From Diphasiastrum complanatum (Eukaryota > Streptophyta > Lycopodiopsida > Lycopodiales > Lycopodiaceae), in assembly GCA_029204225.1 (NCBI GenBank), contig CM055095.1:73258753-73322752 (forward strand): a stretch of DNA of 64,000 nt. The letters run 5' to 3'. The position numbers were made by a program, and so were the translations under genes. Every line of letters begins with the position of its first letter. Position 1 is the first letter of the stretch. The notes below the pieces were generated by a model. It saw nothing but the letters and a program-made list of their open reading frames with translations, did not search any database and was not told the DNA's origin. Shown here piece by piece: positions 11,335 through 25,200 of this stretch.

Positions 11335-12038
11335 TGTAGTGGGCATTTCCTATCCTACACTCAACCCTAGATCCAAGCACACAAGCATCAAGGAGATGAA
11401 GAGGACTAACTAGTTTCCCTACAGAGATTCATTCCCATGAGAGCGATGGCTTATTTCATAATCCAGCATGTGCATATGATTCATGTCTAACACTAAGATC
11501 CATTAACACTAAGCATTAACTCTACATCCATTAACACTAGATCCACAACAATGATAGAGACTGACTCTTCTCTCTCCCCCTTTCTCTCTCACAAAAAGCA
11601 TAAGAATGATCAATCCCAATAAACATCAAATCCAAAGAAAACATGTGAGTTAGAGGAGGAAAGATGAAGAGCAAGGACATTCCATATCCATTCCATAAGA
11701 GGGCCAACCTGCTTGTATTGAAATGAAGAGAATATGTACAAATAACTCAAAACTACCATTATATATAGTGGATTTTAGGGCTTTGGCCTCAAATCCTATT
11801 GGCCAATTTCTACCTCCCTAACTATTTAAATTTGAAAAAGTGAGGGAACCCATTCAAAAATTGGAGGGAACCAATTTGCATTTGAATTTTGGTGAGAACC
11901 CCTTTCTGTTCACTAACTTGACTATTAGGCCCTATAACATTAAAAGTCCCACAAAAAGGCCGAAAGTCCTTTTTATTAACTTCTAACTCATCAAATAACT
12001 ATGTGATCATCGGGTTGGACTTACACACACAGGGGCCA
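11335..12038 (-). mobile_element. LTR of the Ty3/gypsy family
   Basis: About 700 bp between a probable TGTGTGTAAGTCC start (right end) and ACTACA (left end), with a TATA motif (CTATATATAATGG) at about 11757-11769. Homologous sequence recurs at 61270-61545 and in diverged form at 13730-13880. A purine-rich GTGAAAGGGA lies just outside the right end, where a polypurine tract is expected. Exact ends are inferred. Confidence 0.65.
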
Positions 12039-12059
12039 AATCCCTTTCACTTATTAACT

Positions 12060-13280
12060 ATGGCTAGGGTTGCCTCGATATCCTCAAACCCTCCAACACC
12101 ACTCAGGTATTGCTTCCACACAGAACAATGCAGCATCTGGTAGTTCATCATCCACTTCAATACTAACTCGTGTTGATTGGATCCTTGACACATAATCAAC
12201 AATATAATGTTGTTTACCCTTTCGAACCACAACACGAAAATCAAACTCTGACAATATTAACCTTACTGAAAAATGTTTCTTATATTCCCCCGGTTATGTT
12301 AACACTAATCAATATTGTATTTGGAAACATCAGCATGCACATGAAATTCCATAGTCCAATTTGACGCTCGTAAAATTGGTGCAGATATCAAAGAGTTCTT
12401 CAACTTTTCAAAAGACTCCAAAGCTTTTGAAAGTCCAGATCAGAACAATAGTCAATTTATAGATAGGACGTGTAAGATCGGCAAAAAATAAGATAAAAAT
12501 TTGGTAATAATTCGCATGACCCATAAAAATGTACACTTCTCAAATCGTGCCTAGTGGAGGTAGATCCATAATCACTTTGATCTTAGATAGATCAATAGTA
12601 ATGCCATGACGGGAAATCACATGTCGTAATACAATATCATCTGACATTTCTCAAGGTTCAAAGAAATTTGAAACTTTCGACATTGTGCAAACACTGTCTC
12701 CAAATAATCTAAGTATTCTGATTGCAAACCATGAATATCAAGGTCATCCAAATAAATTTTTGCAAGTACTCTTTGAATGCAAATCATTATAGGAGTTTTG
12801 AGCTCCAAAAAGACCTTTTAAGAATTCGTGCAAGATGTAGTCTATATTATTAAAATATTATAACACTAATACTTTTGACTTGCCATAACTTTTTAATCAT
12901 AGCTCATAAGTATATCATGCAGCATATCATTGGAAAGCCCTTGTCGAGCGCTTTTTAATGCACCAAACTCCGCTAAATTCGGACTTACCACTAAAAAAGT
13001 TATGCCATTTTTAGTGTGGAATCAAAATGTGGACTCAAAAAGTTACGTTACGTAGATTTCAAATTTGAGTGTTTTGATTGGTCCATGTGTAAGAAAAAAT
13101 TGAGAAAAAAATATAAAAAGAATCTTTACAAAGGGTCTTTTTTGGATTTAGAACTCCTCTAATGTGCATAACGCGTTGAAAAGTATTTGACGCATTACAT
13201 AGTCCAAACGGCATGACTTTATAGCCATAGGTTCCCCATTCCATTGCAAATGCAGTTTTATGTTGATCGTCATGCAAGTC
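12060..13280 (-). pseudogene. Ty3/gypsy pol fragment: reverse transcriptase and RNase H
   Basis: Minus-strand frames show, in order, KVMPFGLCNASNTFQRVM (13160-13240; RT palm), YLDDLDIHGL (around 12750; the Y/FxDD catalytic pair followed by the family's hydrophobic block), SLNLEKCQM, then FHVHADVSK (around 12330; RNase H). Frames are broken by stops and shifts, and an AT-rich 350-bp insert interrupts between 12810 and 13140. Integrase was not found. The order relative to the LTR at 11335-12038 suits that LTR being its 3' LTR. Confidence 0.75.
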
Positions 13281-13529
13281 GACGAAGGTTGGTTCAAGGG
13301 AATATAAAATTATCGGCGTTTGATGACGATTTTGCCTCTTTTTGTCTCCAAAAAGTAGAAAATGAGTGATTTTTTATTTTTCTCTTTCTAGTTTTCATTT
13401 GGATCTTAGCAATGATGTATTGTCTCATCTTTCTTGCCCATCAATCTCAAGTAATTACAAGCAAGAAATCTACTCAAAATCATAAAATTCACTAAAATCT
13501 CACCCTAAAAATGTAATTCTAACCCTATT

Positions 13530-13880
13530 ATGCAAAAACCAAGATGCCTAAATGCAAGCTAACATCCATCCAAGTATCATAACCATGCTGAAACTGAAAA
13601 TATTGGAGTTACTCAGCAAAATAGCAAAAACATATGAGACATGGAGGAAGAGGAAAAGTGAGGACATGCAATTTGCAAAATGGTACAGGCTCCACCTTCT
13701 TGATTGAACATTGGACATGAAAAATGAAATACAAGTACCACTATTTATAGTGGATTTTGGGCACTTCGCCTCAATGGCTATTGGCCAATTTCTACCTCTC
13801 TTATAATTTGAATTTGAATTTAGGTTGCAGAGGACCCTCCAATCACTAACTTGACTTTTAGGCCTCTAAACTTATTTACT
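13530..13880 (-). mobile_element. diverged third copy of the gypsy LTR/leader
   Basis: The plus strand repeats words of the 11.2-11.9 kb element: ATGCAAGCTAACATCCATCC at 13550-13570 (also near 11252) and TTGGCCAATTTCTACCTC at 13782-13799 (also near 11800). Identity is patchy. Confidence 0.55.
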
Positions 13881-15324
13881 CGCAGGTTTGTCTACTAATT
13901 TTCTATTGTTGAAGGGATTTTTCCATAAATATTTTTGGTTACTAGTGGCAACTTTGATTTTTATGAGGGATTTTTATTTCATCTGGTTTTTGCCATGGAA
14001 ATTTGTCTATTGCACACCAAAGCAATATATCAAGCATGAGCATCCCATCTGCACATAAGCAATATCATAAGAAAAAAAGCTAGTGATATCAAACTTGTGC
14101 ACTAGAGCCTATTTGGCCAAGATCAAATAGAATATTGCACACTTAAAAGATATCATACAAAAATTTTTTGTTAATAATCAACATGGGAAGTGTGACATTG
14201 ACCTTATTAGTAACAAGCAAATTACCTATGATACACAAAAGAGACATCATAAGGGTGCAATAACATTTTGCAAAGGGATTGATAGAGGATGGGAAGTTTC
14301 CCACCAAGGAGATGTTGGTTGACATCCAACACAGGCATTGAGTGGAGATAGATTTGGCGGTCTTAAGAAATGGTTAGGATTAGCCTCCTTTCGACAAACT
14401 TAAGGTTTGAATTGAGAAAAGAATTGTTGGGTATCCAATTCTCACAATTTGAGATCATTTAAATTTGCTGAGTTGCTTAAGGGTTTTATGTTCAAGCAAT
14501 TACATAGGCGATTTTATTGCTTGGTCCTAAGAACAGATGACCCAAGACAATTTTTCTTGGTCTTGCAAAATTACCTTCCTATAAGACTTTTGTGAAAGAA
14601 AATGATGATGCATAAGCTACATTGATGTTAACATTTTGGTCCTTCCAAATGCAAGGTGTCAATGAATGTTTTGTTGACTATGCTTGAATATGTCATGTTG
14701 CACTTAGCTTTTCTTATATACACACACATCGAGCTTACCTCACTCCATAAGCCCTAAACCTTGATTGTGCTCTTATCAAGCCATGTTGATGAGCCAAAGA
14801 ATTAATATGTAAGCCTATGTAAATGCACAATCGTCTACTAGCTTTCAAAGAAAAAAGTCTCTTTCAAACTCTAGCCTAGAAGCCCGATTGTGCTTGGCTT
14901 AGGCCTCATTGATGAGTCTAATACTTAATATATGAGCCAAATTGATAATTATCATCTACTAACTTCTCCAAGAGAGGAAAGTTTTCAATTTGACATCAAA
15001 CAAATGCTCATTCAATGTGTCTACCGAGGTCCTTTCAAGGCAAGTGTTTTGAGCATAATTGGTTGGTGTCCATAACAATCCCACAAAAGCAACAAATGTT
15101 TGCATAAAATACACAAAAGGGTCGAGATCAAAGACAAGCTTGCACTTATGGTTGGCATGGATCTACCAAGGTCCTCTTGAAGCAAGTGTCTTGAGAATAA
15201 TTGCCTAGTGTCAATAACAATCCCACATTCATGGAAATGCAACAAATTTTGCACATAATGTACAAGGAAAAGGTCAAGATGAAAAATAATGTTGCACTTA
15301 CTGTTGCTTCATTTTAACACATGA
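13881..15324. other. unassigned sequence with diverged tandem duplications
   Basis: Two imperfect duplications are visible: 14745-14830 against 14880-14965 (sharing GATTGTGCT, GATGAGYC, ATCRTCTACTA words) and 15015-15145 against 15160-15300 (sharing GCAAGTGTYTTGAG, AACAATCCCACA). No gene seen. Confidence 0.45.
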
Positions 15325-15326
15325 GT

Positions 15327-15405
15327 CAAGGGTGTTGGCTCAATTGGTTATCTTAACATCCAAAGTTTCTTTGGTCTCAAGTTCGAGCCTCCCCTTATAA
15401 ACCAA
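15327..15405 (+). mobile_element. tRNA-derived SINE or tRNA-like relic
   Basis: GGTGTTGGCTCAATTGGTTA supplies a Pol III A box (TGGCTCAATTGG) and TCAAGTTCGAGCCTCC a B box (GTTCGAGCC) about 35 nt downstream. The acceptor arms do not pair, so it is not a functional tRNA. Extent is approximate. Confidence 0.55.
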
Positions 15406-16330
15406 GAAGCATTTTAACACATGGAACTCTGAAATATGATGTTGAATTCCTTGGGTTAAAACCTTCATAATCAGGTTTGCTATCTATCCTGAATCAAATC
15501 CCAATGCTCGACACATTTGATGTGTAAAACAATAAATGAATTTTACGCGATACCTGGAGAATTAGTAATTTTTTAACTGTCAAAACAATGCACTTACAAC
15601 TTCTATAAGACAAACCACACACTGAGAATGACAACTAGCATTGTTCACACATGATTGGAAGAAGTAACTCGAGGTATGAACACGTGACTCAAGTACTGTT
15701 GTGGAGACCCATTCCATGTTATGATTCAAAGTTGATCTGATCCAGATTTAACTTAGCCATTACGAAACTCATAAGCTCTAAAATCTTCCAGCTTAAGGTA
15801 TAGCTAAGCATTTTGAACTCTTGCTTCCAGTTTTGGAAGCTTAATTTTCTTCAAGGATGACTGTAGTCAAATAAGTAACTTCCTGAAACAACTTCATCTT
15901 TCAAAATTTGCCAGGAGGAATAACAAGTGCCATTACGATTATTGAGAGAGTCTCATCACATAAAATGAAATACCGGTAGGATATTTTCAAACAACAATAT
16001 ATTAACAATTTTCAGCAAAACCAAAGAAAGAGTTGAAAAAGCATACGAGCACCAGCTCGAATCAGTGTCAAAATAATTGCCAAAATTGTAAGACTTCAAT
16101 TTTTCTTCAACTACAATATGAAGTCCAGTTCACACAAACACAAACATAATAGACCCCCACATTTCATTCTTAGAATAAGTGACAGCCATATCAGTGCTTT
16201 TAGGGAAATAAACGTGAAATACGAGCAAAAACATTTCATAATTTTGCCACATATAGGGATTTTGGTCAGACTTGCTGGACTACAAAAACACCGTAAAAGC
16301 TAATTGAATTTGTGATGATGCTAAACACAC
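15406..16330 (-). other. 3' flank and 3' UTR of eIFiso4G
   Basis: Downstream of the stop codon on the minus strand; no other feature recognised and no clear polyadenylation signal fixed. Confidence 0.4.
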
Positions 16331-17536
16331 TCACAAAGAGATCCCTTCTCTTTGCAAAAAATCAGCCAAGTCACTGTCTGTCGATCCTCTTATCAGATTC
16401 TTGCAATCAAGCAGCTCTCTCCCGGAAATGTTTAGAATTCTTTCTCCATCTGATACCCTGATTGATTTGATAGTGGCAGCAAACAACACTCTCCGCAATT
16501 GTAAATCATCTTCAATTTTCTCCAATATCTCCCTCAGTATGGCAAGCTGCAATGCTCCAGATAATATAAGTCCTGCAACCACCTCTCCCAACTGTTTAGG
16601 TGCCAATGGTGTATCCATTGCCAAATCTTCCAATTGTTCTCCAACCAGAAAAATTCCAGCTCTCACTTGTTCGTTAGAAAAAACACTTTGAGAATGAAGA
16701 TGCTTCAGCAGCTTGAGAACAAGCTCTCTTTCTCTGTCATGTTTTTCAAAGCCCAGCAACAGTGCCAGTTGAGCAAATTTAGGATGATACTCAGGGGATT
16801 GCAGCTCTTGAACACAAAGTAAAGCTTCCCCCAGATCTGCCACGGCAAAGTACTCAAGCAACAAGGACTCGGATTTTTTCTGAAGGTCAGTAGCTTGCTG
16901 AGCACTGATCGCTGCTCCCTGTGGCAGAACTCTTTCTGGAACCATTTCTTTATCGGGATCACGGCTGATGATTCCTGTTGGAACAGCAGACTTGGTAGGA
17001 TTGGCAGAAGTCTGACTTGCAGCATCCAACAAACCATAAAATGGTCTTGCATTCAGCAGTGATCCACCAGTCGAATTTCCCAGCAGTGCACTTGGCTTGC
17101 CTAGGAGCAATGCACTGTTACCTTGTGGCAGAGCTCTGGAGCCAAAGTTTGGTCCCACATTAGTTGGTCTGCTTGGAGGGACAGCAATCCGACCAAGCGG
17201 AACTCCTATTGGAGTAGGGAAAAGCCCTGCACCATCACGCTTGTTTTTCCGCCCACCAATGCCCACTGTTTCCCATCCTTCAGCTTCCAAACCAGGAATG
17301 AAGCCAGGTACTATGGGCCTTAATCCAGGCATTCCTGGACCCCCAGGCCTCAAACCTGGCATACCTGGCATCATACCACCTGGTCGAGGTGCACCAGGCA
17401 TAAATAATGAATCTTTCCCAATGTTCATGTGTACTCCAATTCCACTCCCCCCCCGGAGTCCTGCTACACTTCCCGGCCGTAACCCCAGTTTTTGCTCTGC
17501 TTCTGCATGAATTTCATTAATGGTTTTTGCCTTGAC
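16331..17536 (-). CDS. eIFiso4G: eIFiso4G exon 9: hinge, MA3 domain and C terminus
   Basis: The acceptor CTGCAG is followed by [20 protein letters not shown], the conserved block after MIF4G in plant eIFiso4G. Then come [10 protein letters not shown], repeated [10 protein letters not shown] units, [19 protein letters not shown], and the MA3 fold ([20 protein letters not shown] through [20 protein letters not shown]). The frame ends at the TGA next to LQREGISL. At 401 codons it is by far the longest exon. Confidence 0.95.
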   Translation of the reverse strand, partial: VKAKTINEIHAEAEQKLGLRPGSVAGLRGGSGIGVHMNIGKDSLFMPGAPRPGGMMPGMPGLRPGGPGMPGLRPIVPGFIPGLEAEGWETVGIGGRKNKRDGAGLFPTPIGVPLGRIAVPPSRPTNVGPNFGSRALPQGNSALLLGKPSALLGNSTGGSLLNARPFYGLLDAASQTSANPTKSAVPTGIISRDPDKEMVPERVLPQGAAISAQQATDLQKKSESLLLEYFAVADLGEALLCVQELQSPEYHPKFAQLALLLGFEKHDRERELVLKLLKHLHSQSVFSNEQVRAGIFLVGEQLEDLAMDTPLAPKQLGEVVAGLILSGALQLAILREILEKIEDDLQLRRVLFAATIKSIRVSDGERILNISGRELLDCKNLIRGSTDSDLADFLQREGISL

Positions 17537-19246
17537 CTGCAGAAAGAAAATTCTTTACAAAACCTTAAGAGTACACCACAACGCAATAACTTATGACATT
17601 TTGAACTTTCAAACTGTAACGTTTATTTAATATGCCTATGCTTCAAAATAAAGCCTGACTTGATGATAGAAAGTGTCTCAAAAGGCCTTGCAAAAGCAAG
17701 GTTTTCTAGGTTCTGCGGAACGTTTCATAGACAACTTAAAATTCCTTCATTCTATTAAGTCCAGTTAGTTTTAGTTTGTTGCAGCTAAACATAACATGGA
17801 GAAAAACATTTGGGCCATTGAGCAGTTCGAACAAAAACAAGAAAACTTATGATGAACTGCTTATTACAAGAATCTGAATTGGGGATAGATGGTACAAAAC
17901 AGAACGTATAAGATTCCAAAGAGGCCACTGGATTGAGACCAATGTTGATCTCACACAACAGATGCATGAGAGAGAGAGAGAGAGCACTGACTTATTTTTC
18001 AATATTTCTCTGAAGCAATTTCCACAGACTCTATCTCATTTTAGTAAACACCCCACGCACACACACTTCTGGAGTTTTCTGCTCCAACTCAATCCTGGAG
18101 CAAGAAAAACTTGGAACTTCATAGAAACATACCTCTTCCCGTCGTGGCACCCACTTATTCGAGCGCAGATCCATAAGATCTCGCACCATAAATTTGAGCC
18201 TTGAAGGTAAGCGGGGGCTTAAAATAAAATCTTTCAGCCGAATGAAATACTTATCAATGGCAATGCGCGACTTAACACTTTCTTCCAACTGCTTTCCAAC
18301 TGTAAGTAAAAGCTGACATAAAGCTTCAACATTCTCTTCAGCAGGCACAGCCTTGGAATCTGCTGGTCCAATCAATTCCTAAACATAGTCCAAAGGTTAG
18401 AGCCACCTACTCCAAAATATGAACCATGACACCAACATTTTCTCATATGACCTATGCATATAAATACAAAATTGGAAAGATTGCAGTATAAAAAACATCA
18501 ATAAAGCTTCACCAATCATTTGGTCAAGGAACCATCATACTTAGAGCTAAATACAGAGGTACATACAAAGCTCGCAGCAACTGGTCAGGACTCCGGATCC
18601 CAAGTCAAGCTACCACACTGACTCCAAGATCAATTACATCAGCATTCGAAAAGCTGGGTCATAACCCAGAGCTTCGAACGGTAAGCTGATTCTGATTTTG
18701 TGCTCTATTTTTTGTTGCTGTTTATTGCAAAATAGTGCTTTTTAGGGCTTTCTAGGCTGAACAAAAAAAAAATACTTGGTCACTAGAACTAAAACGCATG
18801 TCTTGAAAAGTTACGGCATCCAACCTTTATTGAAAAAGTTAAGCCGAACATTCTAAGTTTCAGTTAGTAGTACATAAAGCCAACAAAATTTCAAAGCATC
18901 CAATCCAATTGGCGAGGCAATTTAAGTTCCATCAATCATCGCAACATTATTGATCATTTTAATATGTGTGAAAATGTGTGCGGAAAGAGGAGGGAGAAAG
19001 AAACTGTGGCATAAGGCTTAAATTAAAGATGTTTCTGTCAAGCAAATGGCATATTCAGGGAATGCAATCGAATGTTAGGGTCATGGCAAGGATGAGCGGA
19101 AGAGATCAGGAGATGCTAGCAGATGCTGTGTGGCCTGTATCAAAACAGTTCCAAGTGACAAGATTGATGGTTTGTCCGATAAGCTTGGATTGCACAAGAC
19201 TATAGCTGTTTCTATACTCTGGAAACATCCCATAATTACAGTTTGC

Positions 19247-19292
<46 letters not shown>

Positions 19293-22200
19293 GAGTTGCA
19301 GCCGTAAGCGATAGCCAGAACCTGTGGTGTATGGCTGTACGTCAATTTCCGTCAGCATCTGTGTACAGCATGTGATGATACGGTATACAAAAAAAATTGA
19401 GAAAAATACAAGTACAATTTGATGTTAATGCTACAAGCTTACAAACATAGCAGGGTGTCTGTAAATCCCATTCGCTGGGCAGCCCGAGATTCAAACCCTG
19501 ACCTGCTGCCTGCAGGAGTGGGATCTGAACCCCTCACCCCATGCTAGCCTCCCACAGCTGTGATTGTGAAAGTAATTAGGTTCATCAGTGATAGGAAATG
19601 ATTATTAAGGTGGGTGGAAAAGGAAAAGGAGGGGGGAGGCATGGGATTGGACACTGGATGCTATATATGTTGCATGCTTGCACCCTTGAAATCTGGTGTG
19701 TTGCATATTCTGATCGTTATGTAATTTAAAGATAGTTTTTGGTGTACGAGCGTAGCAAACTTTGTCGTACTTCAAATACTTGTACAGGGGTATGGATCGC
19801 AGTAGCAACTTGTGCGTGTGTGTGTGTGCGCGCACGCGCGCGTGTGTGTGAAAATCTACAAACATGTTTTCCACCATGCATATATACATACCAAATTAAA
19901 TAACTATTACATAACAATAAATTACACCAACAGCTGTGCTATGACAAAGATCCCCACCAGGAAGTCTTTCTTATATTCACCCGGTTGTGTCAGCACAAAT
20001 CCAATAGCATATTTTGACGCATCAATATGCACATGGAATTCGATTGTCCAATTAGGAGCTCGTAATATTGGTGCAGAAGCTAAGGCCTTCTTCAACTTTT
20101 CAAATGCTTCCAATGCCTCAACTGTCCAAATTGGTACAATGATCAATCTATATATAGGCCGTGCTAGGTCTGCAAAGAATAAGATGAATATTCGATAACA
20201 GTTTGCATGACCCATAAAGATGTAAACTCCTCTGATTGTTCCTGGTGGAGGTAACAATTTGCTACAGCATAATGCCCCAGTTTACAAAATCTTCAGAAGT
20301 AGCTGAACTTTTAGTGCACTGCTAAGCATGGGATTCCAAGACGATACTCCTCTCAGAGTGTCCGTCCAGAATTTATACCTTGAGAGATGCTCTGTCAAGC
20401 CTCAATTTGTTACAATATTGTGTACTGGCGATTTCACAACCTTTTGTTACTGAAGCTTCTTTCACTGCAATTACAAACATAAATTGGAAAGAGATCTATA
20501 TATCGATGTTATGTCCAGGAAAATATCCGACATAGTAGACAATCACCTTTGTGATGCATAGCGTGGACCAAATTCTACAACATCCCTACTCACTCCATCA
20601 CCACTCAATGAGTAGGCACAGATCGTATGCACAAACATATAGATCAATGTACTGAGTTTCTATCCTTATCCTGAGGTGAAGGGCAGACTCACTACTAATG
20701 GAGCCTCACACTAAAGAGCAAAATCAATCAACGAAGTTCCTACTTCCTCACAGGAAATTAAGAATAATTTACATTTCATTGCTTCAGCTTGCTCAAAACC
20801 TAATTTTAAAAACATAGTCAGTAGTGTACAGATTGCGCACATACAGAACATTGTGTACATGTCAGAAAAAATTTAGAAACTTCATGCAGAACATGTTTTT
20901 TGGTTAAAAAATAAAAAAGACACTGAAAAACAATTTCTACATTTTGTATGTACAGAATGGAGAACGAGGAATAAGTATCTATGGCAGGAAGAGGGATCAT
21001 CTATTTAGCATAACCAGCTTTGTTACTATTGAAGAAAATAACAAGGTGAAGTCGAAGAAACTAAACAGAGCGTGTTGAAGAGCACATTCAACGAGAGTGC
21101 TTCTCAGAAGATGTCATGCAACAATAGAAATAAAACCGCAACCTTCAAAGGATCCAGTGAGGTCAAAATATCTAGAACAATGGACAATGACCTTAAAATT
21201 TGCTTTCGAAGATTTCAAAATGAAAATAAGAAAATCAAATTGAAGAAAAATGTCTGCAACACAATTTTAATCGTCTATAACAACAATCTCAGTACACAAA
21301 TTAGAATGCTCTATCCAGAAAAGCAAGCTTTACATGACCGCCTTCTTATAACTTAAATGTATACTAAACTACCAAGAGAGTTCAAGCCAAGGAGGTAAAT
21401 CAACAACCTTGTGTGATCATACCTGGATACAAGCATGCACTATCTTTTCAGGTATCATCTTCTGTTTGAATAGCTCACCAATGAACTTGATGTTACCAAG
21501 GGTGCGCAGCTTAACTTTCCTTTCTTTTTCCAACCGTTCAAGTTCCTGCTCTGGTGCAGTCATCTGTCGAATTTCAGCTCTTAATGCATCAGCACCCTCG
21601 AACTCCTCTTGGCAAGTGTTGAGTAAAATGCGACGAAAAGTGATAGACTTCTCATTAGGCTCTGTGGCAGGGAACTCTGGAAGTGCGTTACTGAGGCGTA
21701 CACACAATTCTGAATACATAGGACAAAATGTAGGCTCCAAGACTGCTTTATCAAAGATCAATGATATAACTCCCTGGAGTAAAAAAGCAAAAATCTTCAT
21801 CAGGTCTTGAGTAGACTTCCTAGAGAAACTAACAAAGCAGAAGCCTCATTACAATGTGGATAAATCGAACCGTGACATGTTCCCAACAAGGCTACTACAC
21901 ACTATCAAAGAAAAGACTGAACATTAACAATGTTTGAACCGCACTATCTCAACACCACAGACAAGTATAAAGTATATTGTGGTCAAGCTCAGGTGAATAG
22001 ATTGCCTCTTGTTCCTGAATTGATCAATTCGTTGTGTAAATTCCAGTACATCAAAAGCACCACCAATCACTTTAGCAAGCAACTCTTGTTTATCAGTAGT
22101 TTATGAATCTTTTGCAGCATTCACTAATCCCAGTATGTGACACCCAAGTACCTCTTATCTACTCTGTCCATGTAAGGTCCACATGAAGTGAAACTCTACA

Positions 22201-25200
22201 TGGCAAGATGCATAAGAATTTCACACATTGCTCTAGATTGCCAAGTTTTCTGCATCATGTATAGAAACAATCAGAATTAACGAGAACGAACCTGGAGTAT
22301 TTCTGCCGAGTTGATGCCTGATTGCAGTAACTGTTCTAACAAGATTTCATACTTCTCTGGAGTAAGCTTGTTCAAAATCCTGCACACGACCTTTCACAAC
22401 GTTAACAAATTCCAAATACATGAAGAACACACGTATAAAAAATCACCAATGGAGATATATAACCTTCAACGTCAGTTAGTCGCTACTGTACATGCAAGGA
22501 CGAACTGAACAGAAACAGCAAAAAAAAAAACGAGAGGCCACAAGAGTGACATGCTAAGATACTAAAAAGCTTCAAGATCAAGATGATGATTTGCTGAGAG
22601 AACCAAGGAAGTACCCTTTTACAGTTCGAAAAACTTTTTCTTTCTCATCTTGGTCACCTCTCCTTGGCATCCATGGACTTGCAGCCTTCGCAATGGAAGG
22701 CGGAACACGACTCTCACTCTGGACATTGTGGTTCATAACAGTGAAACTTATAAGCATTTAGGCGTGAAGGAGATTGAAAACTATGTCAACCCATTAACCT
22801 AGTTGAGAACCACATAAAAGAGTAACACTAGTTAAAACTTCTAAAAGAAATGGAGTAGAAACGCTCAAATATAGTTTCTATTTTCTGCTTTTAGACAGAG
22901 AATCAAATACAGAGCCATGCCGAGATTTACAGAGGCAAGAACCAAGTATTTGTCTAAAATTGAATTCCATGGAATTCCGATATTCTAGTGCAGATTCTAT
23001 TATTAGTGGTCTACTGCAGCATGACTCACACTCAAAAGAGCTGTGCTTGATATCTTACTGCATTCGACAAATTAATTTCCCAACAGAACACGTCCAGAAG
23101 CTACTTTTCAAGTCATTTTCATTGTTATAAGCTGCTTCAATGAACTCTTATAGAATGAAAGTGTCACATTGTGATGTTTGAATCTAAAAAGATTGAGCTC
23201 AAAACTTCCTCAGAAATCAATCTTTCATCATAATTTGACATGTAGTGGAATGGTCTTATGCATCTGGTGAATATTGCATAGAAGAATGTATCAGAGCTTG
23301 GATTCAACAAGCTAGAAGGGAACAAAGAGACATGCTAAAAGGTTTTATATCGGTAAGCTTTGTCGCTATAGTCCTCAGAACGGCAAATATCCCAAATCAT
23401 GGCACACAATTAGGAAATGATCAAAACAACACATGCCAACCTGGGGCAGAGTAAATTCTTGTTGTCGAAACGAAAGCTGAGAGGTGGAGTTTTCAGGATC
23501 TCGAGACGATCTCTCCTCTCTTGGAAACTTCTCCTTTGGTGAATCTTTAGATCTTTCTTCTGGAGGTTGAGGAGTTCGAGTCCTCCAATCTCGAGTATCC
23601 GGCTCAACAACTCGAGGTGCTAGCTGGCTTTGAATCTGCAAATGCTAACCATGTGAGCAGTATATTTGAAAGCAATTTGATGGATGTAAAAATAAAAATG
23701 CAATTAGTTCAACTGAAATACTGATCTAAATCACTGAAGAAGATAACTGTACACTCTATTTAACCAGCCTTTAGAACTATTCAAGTGTGATGGGGAACAT
23801 GGGAACATGGCGTCGTTATACACTCCCACACACTCCCAAGTCGTCAAGTCTAGGAGCGCCCATTGGGATGCCAATTTGGGAGAGAGAGTTGTTAACGCAT
23901 TCCCACGTTTCCAAGACACTGGGACGGGGGAGCTTGCACGTTCCCAGTTGTCATGTTACCAAGAAAAAACCGAACACCAGGAAAATACAAGAAAAACTAA
24001 GAAAATTGGAATGGAATGTTCGTATACATGGCAATGACATCTACATTCATACAATAATCACTATCTCTATAAATCTTGAGTTCTATATGCTAATGTATAT
24101 GTTTCTTCATTTTTAGGTAGTTTGAAAACAGTGTTCCGTTCCCATTCCCATCCTCTCCCGGACATCCTATTCTCGTTCTCATTCCCTATGGTCACTATGA
24201 TTATAGTATGATGCAATAAGGCAAATATTAATTTATGTACAAAACAGGAAAAATTGTCAAGCAGACACGATACAGGGACGTTTCAAAGTGGCAAATAACC
24301 AAAACTTGTTGAAACTGTTATGATAGAAAACAGATGATTTAGGACCTTACTGCATAGATATCGAAAACAAATAAGCTAAGCTGGCAATTTTAAGCAAAGC
24401 CAAAAATGACATCATTACGATGGAAAGCATCAGACATTTGTGAGACACGGTAAACCTTAAGAATTGTAACCAGCTTATGTATACATGAATTCTAAAAGAG
24501 AGTCCACGCAATAAGTAATAGCAAAGTGAAATGAGTACATAAAATTCTAACCAAATTTTACTGTATTTTCAATTTTGAAATGTGATGCTAACAATTTCAT
24601 CAAGTTAATGGGCTTTTTCCCTATAAGCCCAATGTCACATAAAACTGTAGTCGTGGTCTACAAACTCATAAAAGAAATGTCTATTTGTGAAATTGGAATA
24701 TGTCCAGATTCACAGATTTGATTTGAGAAGTTAAAAATGTCCTTAGGCAAAGCTTAAACAAAGCATACATGCAATAAAAAAAGAAAGAATCTATCTTAAA
24801 ACAAAAATCTTAGCCAGGCAGCGCTACTTATGTCTCATCCATACCCAAGCATAAGTTGCTATCTGTGTTTTTTGAGAATTCAGATTCATAAGCGTAGACT
24901 GATAGATGATCAAAGCTAGCAACTCAAGTTTTATGAGTTAGTCAATCGAACAGGATACACTATCTATTGAGTTACCATGATAGCAATAGTTAATGTAGGC
25001 ATGGTCGGTCCAGCATTGGTGATTAACTAATTGGTTACAAGGAGAGTACCCAATATTCGGTCCAGTATATTCAACAAATTTGTTCCGCAGCCATATATGG
25101 AACATTTTCTTCCTTTTCATTAGCAAGACAAATCAAGATCAGCATGCAAATATGTAAATTGGTTCATAGCTCTGTGTCCAACAAAATGTACCCATTCCAA

